DNA from: Gammaproteobacteria bacterium
Lineage (GTDB): Bacteria; Pseudomonadota; Gammaproteobacteria; JAJFKG01
DNA length: 41,325 nt
Direction: 5' to 3'
Assembly: GCA_021156325.1 (NCBI GenBank)
Contig: JAJNDI010000012.1
Span: 1-41,325, forward strand
The position numbers were made by a program, and so were the translations under genes. The notes under the pieces are model-generated. The model was not told the DNA's origin. It saw only the letters and a list, made by a program, of their open reading frames with translations, and made no database searches. This document shows positions 28,201 through 37,457 of this stretch, in pieces; within the stretch, counting starts at the first letter, position 1; each line of letters begins with the position of its first letter.

Positions 28201-29351
28201 TTATTTAAACGCGCCAGAAAGTGAAAATTTAAATCCGAAATCCAGATAGCTTTCATAGCGCTGAGCTTGCCGTCTTGCATCGATCCATAAGCACTAAAAG
28301 CATGTTTATTTTTTGCCGTTTCTTTTAAGGTGAGATCACTGCTTGAAAACTCCCAGTGGGTTGGATCAACATAAAAAGCCAGTAAACCGTTTAAATAAGG
28401 CTGTTCATACTGTTCATGATTAGTCTCATTACGAAGAGCCAGATCGTATAATGTCACTTCCGCTTTGGCTGTTAATTGTTGTTTACTGCCGAGCCAATAA
28501 AACCATAAGGCAATATCACCATTGCCGCTGGTGAATTGAACAGGGGCTAAAGCATCTTGAGGCAACCACGAAGCCAGACTTAACTGTTCTGCTTTGATAT
28601 AACCTGCAAGGCGGGTACTCGCGAGTAAATCCGAAGAAGAAGAGAGCAGATTTAATTGCGGTTGTGTAAAATCTCCTGTAATTTTAGCGGCAAAATGGAT
28701 TGGCGTAGGGTGGGCTTTATTTAAAATAAATTGTCCTGCGAGCATGTGTTCATTGGCCTGGTTGGACAATAAAACGGCTAAATGATCCAATATCATACTG
28801 CGATTATGCTTAAGATGCAGTGTTAGTTCGATATTATCGAGACCAATATGTTTTTGAATAGCAAGCCAGCCGACAATCTGTTTTACTTTTTGATCAGTCT
28901 CTGCTCGATTAAGCGCTTGCGCTGTATTGCTATCCGGTTTTAAGTTGAAGGTTCCAGTGTCTTGCTGCCAGAGGGCGATTTTTGCGCCAGACAATATAAC
29001 GGTGCCGGGCTCAAAGGTTTTTTTCCAAAGAGATTGGATGATATCTACACCGATTTGCACATTATTAAGTTCTGCGATAGGAGCATTGGTAACGGGGTTA
29101 TAAAAATGCACATCGTTTAATTTTACCAAGGGGTTTATCCCTTGCCAGGCCAGATCCACATTACCGAGGGTGATGCGAGTATCCAGAAGGCGAGATACCC
29201 AACGCGCCAGTTGATCTTTATGGGTATTTAAATAAGGTGTAATGACACGTGCCATGCTAAATACGATAGCCATGGTGACGATCAGTACCGCTGTTGTGTA
29301 TAAGACGGCATGCAGTACGTAAGAGCAGCATTGTTGAAGAGATATACGCAT
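25233..29351 (-). CDS. yhdP: YhdP family AsmA-like envelope protein (phospholipid transport to outer membrane)
   Basis: The 1372 residues begin with one N-terminal membrane anchor (VLYTTAVLIVTMAIVFSMARV near 17-37), then a very long periplasmic beta-rich region ending in an AsmA-like C-terminus (DIGRLLNVFSLSSLAKHLRLDFSD and LKGTLADLSLSGRIAI). Length (E. coli YhdP 1266) and the position after mreD identify it. YhdP, TamB and YdbH form bridge-like grooves that carry phospholipids to the outer membrane. The start codon directly follows the mreD stop (TAA then ATG), so it is in the mre unit. In E. coli yhdP lies nearby but separated by maf and rng; those are not here. A Pro/Ser-rich tail ends it and overlaps pgpA. 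Confidence 0.92.
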   Translation of the reverse strand: MRISLQQCCSYVLHAVLYTTAVLIVTMAIVFSMARVITPYLNTHKDQLARWVSRLLDTRITLGNVDLAWQGINPLVKLNDVHFYNPVTNAPIAELNNVQIGVDIIQSLWKKTFEPGTVILSGAKIALWQQDTGTFNLKPDSNTAQALNRAETDQKVKQIVGWLAIQKHIGLDNIELTLHLKHNRSMILDHLAVLLSNQANEHMLAGQFILNKAHPTPIHFAAKITGDFTQPQLNLLSSSSDLLASTRLAGYIKAEQLSLASWLPQDALAPVQFTSGNGDIALWFYWLGSKQQLTAKAEVTLYDLALRNETNHEQYEQPYLNGLLAFYVDPTHWEFSSSDLTLKETAKNKHAFSAYGSMQDGKLSAMKAIWISDLNFHFLARLNKLSLFPKNALTTTIDNIDPSGSLRDIYFSNNVRSIPTAFQAETRRPCAEAECINQYMSSEANGQQSLSLKGEGYDPAWVILAKADHIQTKAWKNFPGVSTLSGTLQATPSQGKLIINSNGTSVDYPALFENPVTFDSVQGALNWTYSEEGWLIDIEKISLTNPVLDLYGNTRFLISAKNQPLTIDSTLGFDIHQVSSLFSFYPSQVMPKSLFNWLSHNIVDGDNITGKLLLRGPIKAFPFPHQEGVFEVEADAKNITLRPDVDWPLISSLNGHIAMNQSRLQINIDDMAVEHSTISNAEAEIADISKPTPFILSFKTKGDADNIKHYLQQSPVAKDLPDLKEVKTSGQVNTSLKITVPLADETPITTEVEASLDNVKLSLSDSLPILAKLKGTLFIRNTDLKTNQMNAVFLDKPATVTLKTENNTLFFNLSGLLTPDALRNYLDEQWLNHAEGQTPFNLQVRVPNASNKPVQARINTNLTGMRIKAPNFLSKTASQSRDSELMFTMNNARLEQVNFHYGQALAGLFILNAPLISPRIAFGHLVFGSDTAAKPANSGITISGHLPDVDLSKWLAYYKERIAQKNKTDSSLPAVKSQEAASFLQQLHYIDLSLDSLAVFQQTLKPVTVKAMLNKDKTTVQLTSPQVKGTVSIPADLVNQPIEGNLDYVHLILPETYLDKTSPFNPTSVPALTMAIKDLSINETTLGNLAVDTQPITNGLLIEQVNLINPYLTLSAEGSWIQIGSGNKTQLKGKISTDNVNAFLTYWKHINDIEGTTANIDFDLAWPNTLFQFKVAAATGTAYLALGPGRIINIGSNSNTQGLDIGRLLNVFSLSSLAKHLRLDFSDLTEKGYSFNSVTGHFKLQEGNVDTSDTLLKGTLADLSLSGRIAILKRSYDLALTVLPHLTSSLPVLATVAGTAALGPLGPVIGAATWVVDKAVLNPGVSKLTSFSYRITGPWDKPQLIPLTPPKEVNRSPSDSSKQPVNAPVQNL

Positions 29352-29843
29352 TTAGTTTATCTTAAAGCGATGTTGATAACCCTGTAATACAAAAAATGCT
29401 AATGGCCAGCATAACGTGGTGGTCACTATGCTAATCCAGTAAATCCAATTATTCATTGGATAACCTTGAAGACCCTGAATTAAAAATAACAGTACCAAAT
29501 AAAGCCAAATTAAAAAACAAACTACCAGCATTTGCTGTAGCAAGGGAAACATCCGAAATTGCCGATGCCATTTGACCGCAATAAAAGTGATGACAGTCAA
29601 TGCCAAAGCATGCTCGCCCAACGAAGTCCCATTAAGAACATCGATCAATAATCCTGTTATCCAGGCACTGCCGATACTGAGACGATGCGGTAGCGCAATA
29701 GCCCAATAGATCAAGATCAAAGGGACCCACTGGGGCAGATACCATTGAAGCCATTGAGGTAAGGGTAATAGCATTAATAACAAAGCGGCTATGATACTGA
29801 AGATAATGAAGCTGCGGCTGAATAGTGTCGGTGATATTGACAT
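29352..29843 (-). CDS. mreD: Rod shape-determining protein MreD
   Basis: The 163 residues are mostly hydrophobic, with about five membrane segments (FIIFSIIAALLLMLLPLP, WVPLILIYWAIALP, SAWITGLLIDVLNGT, MLVVCFLIWLYLVLLFLIQG and the C-terminal one). GLLIDVLNGTSLGEHAL near 64-80 is the family signature. MreD belongs to the elongasome with MreC, RodA and PBP2. The ATG shares one base with the mreC stop (TAATG), and AGGAG lies upstream within mreC, so translation is coupled. Confidence 0.95.
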   Translation of the reverse strand: MSISPTLFSRSFIIFSIIAALLLMLLPLPQWLQWYLPQWVPLILIYWAIALPHRLSIGSAWITGLLIDVLNGTSLGEHALALTVITFIAVKWHRQFRMFPLLQQMLVVCFLIWLYLVLLFLIQGLQGYPMNNWIYWISIVTTTLCWPLAFFVLQGYQHRFKIN

Positions 29844-30796
29844 TATGATGCTCCTGCGCGTGCGTCATTCCCTGATTTAATCAGAGAATCCCTCTTCCAC
29901 AAAGCCGCATCGTTATGATCAGGCCAAACCAACAACATCTCGCGGCTGCGGTTTAAATGCGCATTGGGTTTTGCCAAAATCGATGCAAATGTTTCACCCG
30001 GATTGTGCTGTACTTCGATGATAGTTCCCACCGGATAACCGGCTGGAAAACGATCATCCAAGCCGGAAGTCACCAATAAGTCGCCTATTTTAACATCGGC
30101 TGTTTCAGGCACATGCAGCAGCGCTAAATTACCGACAGCCCCGCGGCCTGTAGCAATAGCGCGAATACCATTGCGATAGATTTGTACCGGAATTGCGCTT
30201 CTCGCATCATCCAGGAGTAATACGCGGCTGGTTAAACGGTTAACGGCAATGACTTGTCCCATGACACCTTGTGCATCCATTACAGGTTGGCCTACATAAA
30301 TGCCTTCCTGAAGGCCTTTATTCAAAGTGAGTTCGCTGAGAAAGGGATCATTATTAACAGCTAATAGTTCTGCAATCAAAACCCGCCCCCCGGCCGCTTT
30401 GGAAGATTCCAATAACGCACGTAATTGGGTATTTTCTTGTTCTATCATAAGTTGACGTTGTAACTGCAATTGAAGCATTAGAATTTGATTACGTAAACTC
30501 GTATTGGTTTCAAGCAGAGTGCTTCGGGTAGAAAAAGCGTTTTCAGCCCAATGGGTAATGTTAAGGGGCCAGTTAGCGGCATATTGCAGAGGTAATACGA
30601 CCCATGTTAATGCAGAGCGAATAGGGCGTACATAGGTTCTGTCATGATCAATAATGAGCAGCATTATCGATAAGACGACCAGGAGGAAAAACCGTAAGCC
30701 TAAAAAACTGCGCTTGAATAATTCGATGATAATCTCCCAAATCTGCAGCTGCGCGCCCTCTCCCTCGCCGCTGACGCGGCTTGCCCTCTCCCACAA
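29843..30796 (-). CDS. mreC: Rod shape-determining protein MreC, start codon uncertain
   Basis: The protein shows the MreC layout: N-terminal membrane segment (FLGLRFFLLVVLSIMLLIID), a coiled coil (NTSLRNQILMLQLQLQRQLM), then the periplasmic beta domains with LAVNNDPFLSELTLNKGLQEGI, VMDAQGVMGQVIAVN and DLLVTSGLDDRFPAGYPVG. MreC links cytoplasmic MreB to PBP2 outside. The given start is a TTG at 30796, the only ATG/GTG/TTG before the membrane segment. It lies inside a GC-rich palindrome, encodes an atypical 20-residue lead-in and has no Shine-Dalgarno. By contrast GGGAG at 30738-30734 sits just before ATT/ATC codons (30733 to 30725), where normal MreC length would begin. The true start may therefore be a rare ATT/ATC codon, or the repeat has replaced the old start. 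Confidence 0.88.
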   Translation of the reverse strand: MWERASRVSGEGEGAQLQIWEIIIELFKRSFLGLRFFLLVVLSIMLLIIDHDRTYVRPIRSALTWVVLPLQYAANWPLNITHWAENAFSTRSTLLETNTSLRNQILMLQLQLQRQLMIEQENTQLRALLESSKAAGGRVLIAELLAVNNDPFLSELTLNKGLQEGIYVGQPVMDAQGVMGQVIAVNRLTSRVLLLDDARSAIPVQIYRNGIRAIATGRGAVGNLALLHVPETADVKIGDLLVTSGLDDRFPAGYPVGTIIEVQHNPGETFASILAKPNAHLNRSREMLLVWPDHNDAALWKRDSLIKSGNDARAGAS

Positions 30797-30806
30797 GTGG
30801 GAAGGG
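30751..30806. repeat. GC-rich palindromic repeat at the 5' end of mreC
   Basis: CCCTCTCCC occurs twice (near 30756 and 30784), separated by TCGCCGCTGACGCGGCTTG in which GCCGC and GCGGC pair. A short CCCAC...GTGGG hairpin follows. Its sequence encodes the odd N-terminal extension read from the TTG of mreC. Confidence 0.6.
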
Positions 30807-30818
30807 AGAAAGCATGCA

Positions 30819-30894
30819 AATTCTGCTTTTAAATCCCCTCTCCCGCTGTAGTTTTAGCGAAAGCAGGCGGGGAGAGGGCGCAGCGAGAGCAGAA

Positions 30895-30896
<2 letters not shown>
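30819..30896. repeat. Palindromic repeat abutting the mreB stop codon
   Basis: Outer arms AATTCTGCT (30819-30827) and AGCAGAATT (30888-30896) are perfect. Inner arms CCCCTCTCCCGC and GCGGGGAGAGGG pair over about 11 bases. The mreB stop codon (30895-30897) overlaps the right arm. In mRNA this makes a strong hairpin between mreB and mreC and could lower expression of mreC, mreD and yhdP relative to mreB. Confidence 0.7.
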
Positions 30897-32118
<1,222 letters not shown>

Positions 32119-32242
32119 AGCTTTTTAGCTAGGAAAATTATTGTTCCTTCCTTGTTCGTCAAAGCCAGGCTCCGTGGTCAAGCCACGCCATGGCCGCAGG
32201 AAGACGAACACAAGAAAGAAAGGCAAATGCAGGAGTCACTTC

Positions 32243-32557
32243 ATGTCAGTATCCCCCGAGGATGTGCGCACCGTTGCGCGTTTGGCACAGCTTGCCATTG
32301 CGCCAGAAGCTGTCGAGGATCTTCAAGGCAAGATGAATAATATCTTGTGCTTGGTAGAAGAAATGAATCGTTTTGATACCAAAGAAGTGCTTCCCATGGC
32401 GCATTCTTTTGAGCTCTGCCAGCGATTGCGCGAAGATGAGATCACGCAAGAAGATGTATCGCTTAGCGCGATGAAACTGGCGCCTTGTTCAGAAGCCAAT
32501 TTATATCTTGTGCCGTGGGTCATGCCTGCGAGCGATGATAAAACCAGGGGCGAGTGA
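32243..32557 (+). CDS. gatC: Asp-tRNA(Asn)/Glu-tRNA(Gln) amidotransferase subunit C
   Basis: ATG 32243 follows AGGAG; the longer frame to 32141 has no ribosome site. The 104 residues match Gat[19 protein letters not shown] near 6-23, [16 protein letters not shown] near 31-46, and [10 protein letters not shown] near 62. GatC wraps around the GatA-GatB interface and stabilises the complex, which amidates Glu-tRNA(Gln) and/or Asp-tRNA(Asn). The C-terminus is slightly longer than usual. gatA follows at once, with gatB overlapping it, forming a gatCAB operon. Confidence 0.95.
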   Translation: MSVSPEDVRTVARLAQLAIAPEAVEDLQGKMNNILCLVEEMNRFDTKEVLPMAHSFELCQRLREDEITQEDVSLSAMKLAPCSEANLYLVPWVMPASDDKTRGE

Positions 32558-32565
32558 ATAGGATT

Positions 32566-34020
32566 ATGCATCAATACACCCTTGCTGAATTAAGCCGTTT
32601 GCTTCACTCTAAAGCTATCAATAGTGTGGAACTAACACAACATTATCTTAATCGAATTAAACAATACAATACCCGCTTAAATTGCTTGATTACTATTACC
32701 GAAGAGGAAGCGATGGTACAAGCTAAAAAAGCAGATGCGTGTATTCAACAAGGCAAATCAATGCCGCTTACAGGTATTCCGATTATCCACAAAGATATCT
32801 TTTGCACACAAGGTATCAAAACAACGTGTGCTTCGAAAATGCTGGATAATTTTATTGCGCCTTATGATGCAACGGTGGTTTCCAAATTAAACATTGCCGG
32901 TATGGTTTTATTGGGTAAAGCCAATATGGATGAATTTGCGATGGGCTCATCCAATGAAAACAGTTTTTATGGACAGGTAAAAAATCCGTGGGATGAAACC
33001 CGCGTACCCGGCGGTTCGTCGGGCGGATCAGCGGCTGCAGTGGCTGCGCGTTTAACGCCTTCGGCTACAGGTACAGATACCGGCGGTTCGATTCGCCAAC
33101 CGGCGGCGCTTTCTGGCATTACTGGATTAAAACCCACTTATGGCCGCGTTTCTCGTTATGGCATGATTGCTTATGCATCGAGCCTTGATCAAGGCGGCCC
33201 GCTCGCAACAACGGCAGAAGATTGTGCTTATCTGCTGCAAACGATGGCGGGTTTTGACCCTTATGATTCTACCAGTGTTGAGCGGGAAGTGCCTGATTAC
33301 CTGGCTACTTTAAATAATCCTTTAAAGGGATTACGTATTGGTTTGGTGAAAGAATATTTTTCAGAAGGGTTATCGGCTGCCATGCGTGAGGCAATTTACG
33401 CCGTTGCAAAAACGCTTGAAAAAGAAGGCGCAACACTGGTTGATATCAGTTTAAAAAGAACCGCCTTAAGTATGCCGGCTTATTATGTCATTGCGCCGGC
33501 AGAATGTTCTTCTAACCTTTCGCGTTTTGACGGGGTGCGGTATGGGTATCGCTGTGAAAATCCGCATGATTTAAATGATCTTTATGCTCGTTCACGTCAA
33601 GAAGGATTCGGTGAAGAAGTCAAGCGCCGGATTTTGATAGGCACGTATGTTTTATCGGCTGGTTATTACGATGCTTATTATTTAAAAGCCCAGCAATGCC
33701 GGCGTTTGATTCATGATGATTTTCAAGACGCGTTTAAGTCAGTAGATGTAATTTTATCGCCGACTTCGCCTACAACAGCTTTTAAACTGGGTGAAAAAAC
33801 AAAAGATCCGATTAGTATGTATTTATCTGATCAATACACTTTGGCGGTAAACCTGGCAGGACTACCTGGTTTATCCATGCCGGCAGGATTTATCGATAAT
33901 TTGCCGGTCGGTGCGCAATTGATTGGCAATCATTTCACAGAAGCGCGTTTATTAAATATCGCACATCGTTATCAACAACTAACAAACTGGCACAAGCAAA
34001 TGCCAGCATTAGCAGAATGA
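32566..34020 (+). CDS. gatA: Asp-tRNA(Asn)/Glu-tRNA(Gln) amidotransferase subunit A
   Basis: The 484 residues form an amidase-signature enzyme that releases ammonia from glutamine for GatB. The catalytic Ser-cisSer-Lys triad is visible: Lys in PIIHKDIF near 75, and [14 protein letters not shown] near 147-160 with [13 protein letters not shown] near 167-179. C-terminal [14 protein letters not shown] is typical. The start ATG 32566 gives the usual [10 protein letters not shown]; a GTG at 32554 overlapping the gatC stop as GTGA, with AGGGG before it, is a real alternative. gatB begins in the ATGA of its stop. Confidence 0.97.
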   Translation: MHQYTLAELSRLLHSKAINSVELTQHYLNRIKQYNTRLNCLITITEEEAMVQAKKADACIQQGKSMPLTGIPIIHKDIFCTQGIKTTCASKMLDNFIAPYDATVVSKLNIAGMVLLGKANMDEFAMGSSNENSFYGQVKNPWDETRVPGGSSGGSAAAVAARLTPSATGTDTGGSIRQPAALSGITGLKPTYGRVSRYGMIAYASSLDQGGPLATTAEDCAYLLQTMAGFDPYDSTSVEREVPDYLATLNNPLKGLRIGLVKEYFSEGLSAAMREAIYAVAKTLEKEGATLVDISLKRTALSMPAYYVIAPAECSSNLSRFDGVRYGYRCENPHDLNDLYARSRQEGFGEEVKRRILIGTYVLSAGYYDAYYLKAQQCRRLIHDDFQDAFKSVDVILSPTSPTTAFKLGEKTKDPISMYLSDQYTLAVNLAGLPGLSMPAGFIDNLPVGAQLIGNHFTEARLLNIAHRYQQLTNWHKQMPALAE

Positions 34021-35480
34021 GGCCGGATATGGAGTGGGAAGCCGTTATCGGTTTGGAAGTGCATGCGCAATTATCGACAAAGTCGAAGATCTTTTCAGGT
34101 GCTGCTACAGCGTATGGTGCGCTGCCGAATACGCAAGCGTGTTTCATCGATCTGGGAATGCCCGGCGTTTTACCCGTTTTGAATAAAGAAGCCGTTGTCA
34201 TGGCAGCTCGTTTTGGCTTGGCTATCGGAGCGCGGGTTGAAAAAAGATCAGTCTTTGCGCGCAAAAATTATTTTTATCCTGATTTGCCAAAAGGGTATCA
34301 AATCAGCCAATTTGAACATCCGATCGTGTCGCAGGGTAAACTCGATATTATTGTAGATGAAAACACCACCAAAACCATTGAGATCATACGAGCTCATTTG
34401 GAAGAAGATGCGGGGAAATCCTTGCATGAAAATTTTCAGGGCATGAGCGGAATTGATTTGAATCGGGCAGGCACTCCTTTATTGGAAATTGTTTCAGCGC
34501 CAGAGATGCGTTCTGCCAAAGAAGCCGTTGCTTATCTTAAAACGCTGCATACTTTAGTGCGATATTTAGGTATTTGTGACGGCAATATGCAAGAGGGATC
34601 TTTTCGCTGTGATGCCAATGTGTCAGTGCGTCCCAAGGGACAAGAGAAATTGGGGACGCGCACTGAAACTAAAAACGTGAACTCTTTTCGCTTTGTAGAA
34701 AAGGCGATTAACTATGAAATTGAGCGGCAAATTCAAGTATTGGAAAGCGGCGGCAAAATAGTGCAAGAAACGAGGCTTTATGATGCGGACAAAAATATCA
34801 CCCGCTCTATGCGTGCTAAAGAAGATGCAAACGATTACCGTTATTTTCCTGATCCGGATTTATTGCCATTAGTATTAAGCGATGAATTTATTGCTGCGGT
34901 TAAATCGCAATTGCCTGAGCTCCCTCAAGAAAAAGCAGAACGTTTTCAAACTCAATATGGGTTGTCTGCTTATGACGCCATGAATTTGATTTCGGATATG
35001 GCGTTGGCGGATTATTTTGAAACAGTGGCAGCAGGTACAGCAAAACACGATCAAAAAACGTATGCGAAATTGGCTGCTAACTGGATCATGGGAGATCTTT
35101 CGGCTTTCTTAAATAAAGAAAATAAAGAGATCGGTCAATCACCGGTTTCAGCTTCGCAATTACAAGGCTTGCTTAACCGCATTATGGACAACACTATTTC
35201 AGGCAAGATTGCTAAAACGGTCTTTGAAACCCTCTGGGAAGCAGGCGGTAATGCTGATGAGATCATCAAACAAAAAGGATTGATACAAATTACTGACAGC
35301 ACACTCATCAATGCCTTGATTGATGAAGTGATCGCAGTCCATCCTGAACAAGTTGCAGAATACCGCAGCGGCAAAGAAAAACTCTTTGGTTTTTTTGTAG
35401 GGCAAATGATGAAAAAAACTCAAGGCAAAGCCAATCCTGATGAAGTCAATAAATTACTGAAAACAAAATTAAATGGTTAA
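34017..35480 (+). CDS. gatB: Asp-tRNA(Asn)/Glu-tRNA(Gln) amidotransferase subunit B
   Basis: The 487 residues match Gat[20 protein letters not shown] near 6-24, [18 protein letters not shown] near 81-98, [43 protein letters not shown] and [13 protein letters not shown]. The C-terminal helical tail domain binds the tRNA. GatB phosphorylates and amidates the misacylated tRNA with ammonia from GatA. The ATG overlaps the gatA stop by four bases, so the two are coupled. The gene ends three bases before tldD. Confidence 0.97.
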   Translation: MRPDMEWEAVIGLEVHAQLSTKSKIFSGAATAYGALPNTQACFIDLGMPGVLPVLNKEAVVMAARFGLAIGARVEKRSVFARKNYFYPDLPKGYQISQFEHPIVSQGKLDIIVDENTTKTIEIIRAHLEEDAGKSLHENFQGMSGIDLNRAGTPLLEIVSAPEMRSAKEAVAYLKTLHTLVRYLGICDGNMQEGSFRCDANVSVRPKGQEKLGTRTETKNVNSFRFVEKAINYEIERQIQVLESGGKIVQETRLYDADKNITRSMRAKEDANDYRYFPDPDLLPLVLSDEFIAAVKSQLPELPQEKAERFQTQYGLSAYDAMNLISDMALADYFETVAAGTAKHDQKTYAKLAANWIMGDLSAFLNKENKEIGQSPVSASQLQGLLNRIMDNTISGKIAKTVFETLWEAGGNADEIIKQKGLIQITDSTLINALIDEVIAVHPEQVAEYRSGKEKLFGFFVGQMMKKTQGKANPDEVNKLLKTKLNG

Positions 35481-35483
35481 TCA

Positions 35484-36935
35484 ATGATGACAACAGATCC
35501 TATTCATATTGCTAAAAAATCCTTATTAGAACCTGCGGGTCTAAGCGATCAGCAATTGGAGCGTATTTTGGGTGAAATTATGAAGCAGGGTGCGGATGCA
35601 GCGGATCTGTATTTTCAAGCCTCTTTTCATGAATCCTGGGTTTTAGAAGAAGGTATTTTAAAAGAAGGTTCTTATAATACCAGCCGCGGCGTTGGGGTCA
35701 GGGCATTAAGCGGTGAAAAAACCGGCTTTGCTTATTCCGATGATATTCAATTATCGGCCTTAACACAGGCAGCTCACGCCGCACGTTCTATTGCATTGCA
35801 TGGCGGGAAAAATGCGGTAAATATTGCGCGTCCTGTGAAAGCGCACCTCTTATATCCTGCTATCAATCCCTTACAGAGTTTAACAGAAACCGATAAAGTG
35901 GCGTTGTTACGATCATTGGATCAAAAAGCACGCCTCATCGACCCCCGAGTCAAACAAGTGATTGCGAGTTTATCGGGTGTATATGATGTGGTTTTCATTG
36001 CGGGCAGTGACGGTACATTTGCTGCTGATCTGCGCCCTTTGGTGCGTGCGAATGTAACGGTGATTGTAGAGCAAGCAGGCCGCACAGAAACGGCAAGTTT
36101 TGGCGGCGGCGGGCGCGATGCTTATACCGCTTTTTTTAATGAAAAAACCATTGAACACTATGCACGTGAAGCCGTTCGCCAAGCCTTAGTGGCATTGGAA
36201 GCAAGACCTGCACCGGCTGGCACGATGCCGGTGGTATTAGGCCCTGGCTGGCCAGGCGTTTTATTACATGAAGCGATTGGACATGGGTTAGAAGGGGATT
36301 TTAATCGTAAGAAAACCTCTGCTTTCTCAGGCCGGTTAGGGGAGCGCGTAGCCAATACGTGCTGTACCGTGGTAGATGACGGCACGCTCGCTCATCGGCG
36401 CGGTTCTTTGAATATGGATGATGAAGGTACCATTACGCAATGCACGGTGTTAATTGAAAAAGGCATTTTAAAAAACTATATGCAGGATAAGCAGAATGCA
36501 CGATTAATGAAAATGACACCGACTGGTAACGGCAGACGAGAATCTTATGCGCATTTACCGATGCCTCGCATGACAAATACGTATATGTTAGCGGGAGAAA
36601 GCGACCCCAAAGAAATCATTGCCAGTATTGATAAAGGCTTATATGCCGTTAATTTTGGCGGCGGACAAGTGGATATCACTTCCGGTAAATTTGTATTTTC
36701 AGCAAGTGAAGCTTATTGGGTGGAAAATGGCAAGATTTTATATCCTGTTAAAGGCGCTACATTAATTGGCAATGGGCCTGATGTATTAAACCGGGTTTCA
36801 ATGGTAGGAACAGATCTGGCCTTGGACAGCGGTGTAGGGGTTTGCGGCAAAGACGGCCAATCTGTGCCGGTGGGGGTGGGGCAGCCTACATTGAGGATAG
36901 ACAGTTTAACCGTTGGGGGTACTCAAACATCCTGA
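35484..36935 (+). CDS. tldD: Metalloprotease TldD
   Basis: The 483 residues (E. coli 481) match TldD of the TldD/PmbA family. The zinc-binding [11 protein letters not shown] lies near 262-272, with the lead-in [18 protein letters not shown]. Also seen are [24 protein letters not shown] and the C-terminal [23 protein letters not shown]. TldD/TldE degrades unfolded peptides and processes peptide antibiotics such as microcin B17; no partner pmbA/tldE is in the window. In E. coli tldD lies beside yhdP on the same strand. Here gatCAB lies next to it instead, and yhdP is on the opposite strand. ATG 35484 is three bases after gatB. Confidence 0.96.
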   Translation: MMTTDPIHIAKKSLLEPAGLSDQQLERILGEIMKQGADAADLYFQASFHESWVLEEGILKEGSYNTSRGVGVRALSGEKTGFAYSDDIQLSALTQAAHAARSIALHGGKNAVNIARPVKAHLLYPAINPLQSLTETDKVALLRSLDQKARLIDPRVKQVIASLSGVYDVVFIAGSDGTFAADLRPLVRANVTVIVEQAGRTETASFGGGGRDAYTAFFNEKTIEHYAREAVRQALVALEARPAPAGTMPVVLGPGWPGVLLHEAIGHGLEGDFNRKKTSAFSGRLGERVANTCCTVVDDGTLAHRRGSLNMDDEGTITQCTVLIEKGILKNYMQDKQNARLMKMTPTGNGRRESYAHLPMPRMTNTYMLAGESDPKEIIASIDKGLYAVNFGGGQVDITSGKFVFSASEAYWVENGKILYPVKGATLIGNGPDVLNRVSMVGTDLALDSGVGVCGKDGQSVPVGVGQPTLRIDSLTVGGTQTS

Positions 36936-36977
36936 GATCCGGTAGAATTAATTTTTAGAAAATATGAAGGATCTGGA

Positions 36978-37451
36978 ATGTTACATCGTACTACTCGAAA
37001 AGCGGCTTTTAATGTGATTGGCATTACGTGTCGCACTTCCAATGCTGCTGGCAAAGCTGAAAAAGATATTCCCGTTTTGTGGGAAAAATTAATGAATGAC
37101 AATTTTCTGTTGAAGATCCCCAAGCGCGTCAATGAAGGTATTTATTGTGTGTATACCAATTATGAAAAAGATGAAACAGGGGATTACACGGTCTTGTTGG
37201 GAGCAGCGAGTATCGATACTGAAACAGCTTTACCTGAAGGCATGATTCGCCATCATTTACCAGAAAGTGATTACATTTGTCTGCCGGTAAAAGGAGATTA
37301 TCCTTTGTCATTGGTGCGCACCTGGCAGTGGGTTTGGAAAAATGATTTGCCCCGAGCTTATACAGCCGACTTTGAATATTATCCTGAAGGCATGAAGAAT
37401 TTAAAAGAGCCTGTGCTGGATGTGTATATTGCTGTTAAAGAAGAAGTTTGA
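36978..37451 (+). CDS. GyrI-like / AraC effector-binding domain protein
   Basis: AAGGA lies before ATG 36978. The 157 residues look like the SOUL/GyrI-like fold of integron-associated effector-binding proteins: VIGITCRTSNAAG near 13-25, IPVLWEKLMND near 34, IYCVYTNYEKDETGDYTVLLGAAS near 54-77, YICLPVKGDYP near 98, and a closing DVYIAVKE strand. No DNA-binding domain is present, so it may bind a small ligand or protein directly. It ends six bases before the converging uvrC. Family confidence is good; the ligand is unknown. Confidence 0.85.
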   Translation: MLHRTTRKAAFNVIGITCRTSNAAGKAEKDIPVLWEKLMNDNFLLKIPKRVNEGIYCVYTNYEKDETGDYTVLLGAASIDTETALPEGMIRHHLPESDYICLPVKGDYPLSLVRTWQWVWKNDLPRAYTADFEYYPEGMKNLKEPVLDVYIAVKEEV

Positions 37452-37457
37452 TCTTTA

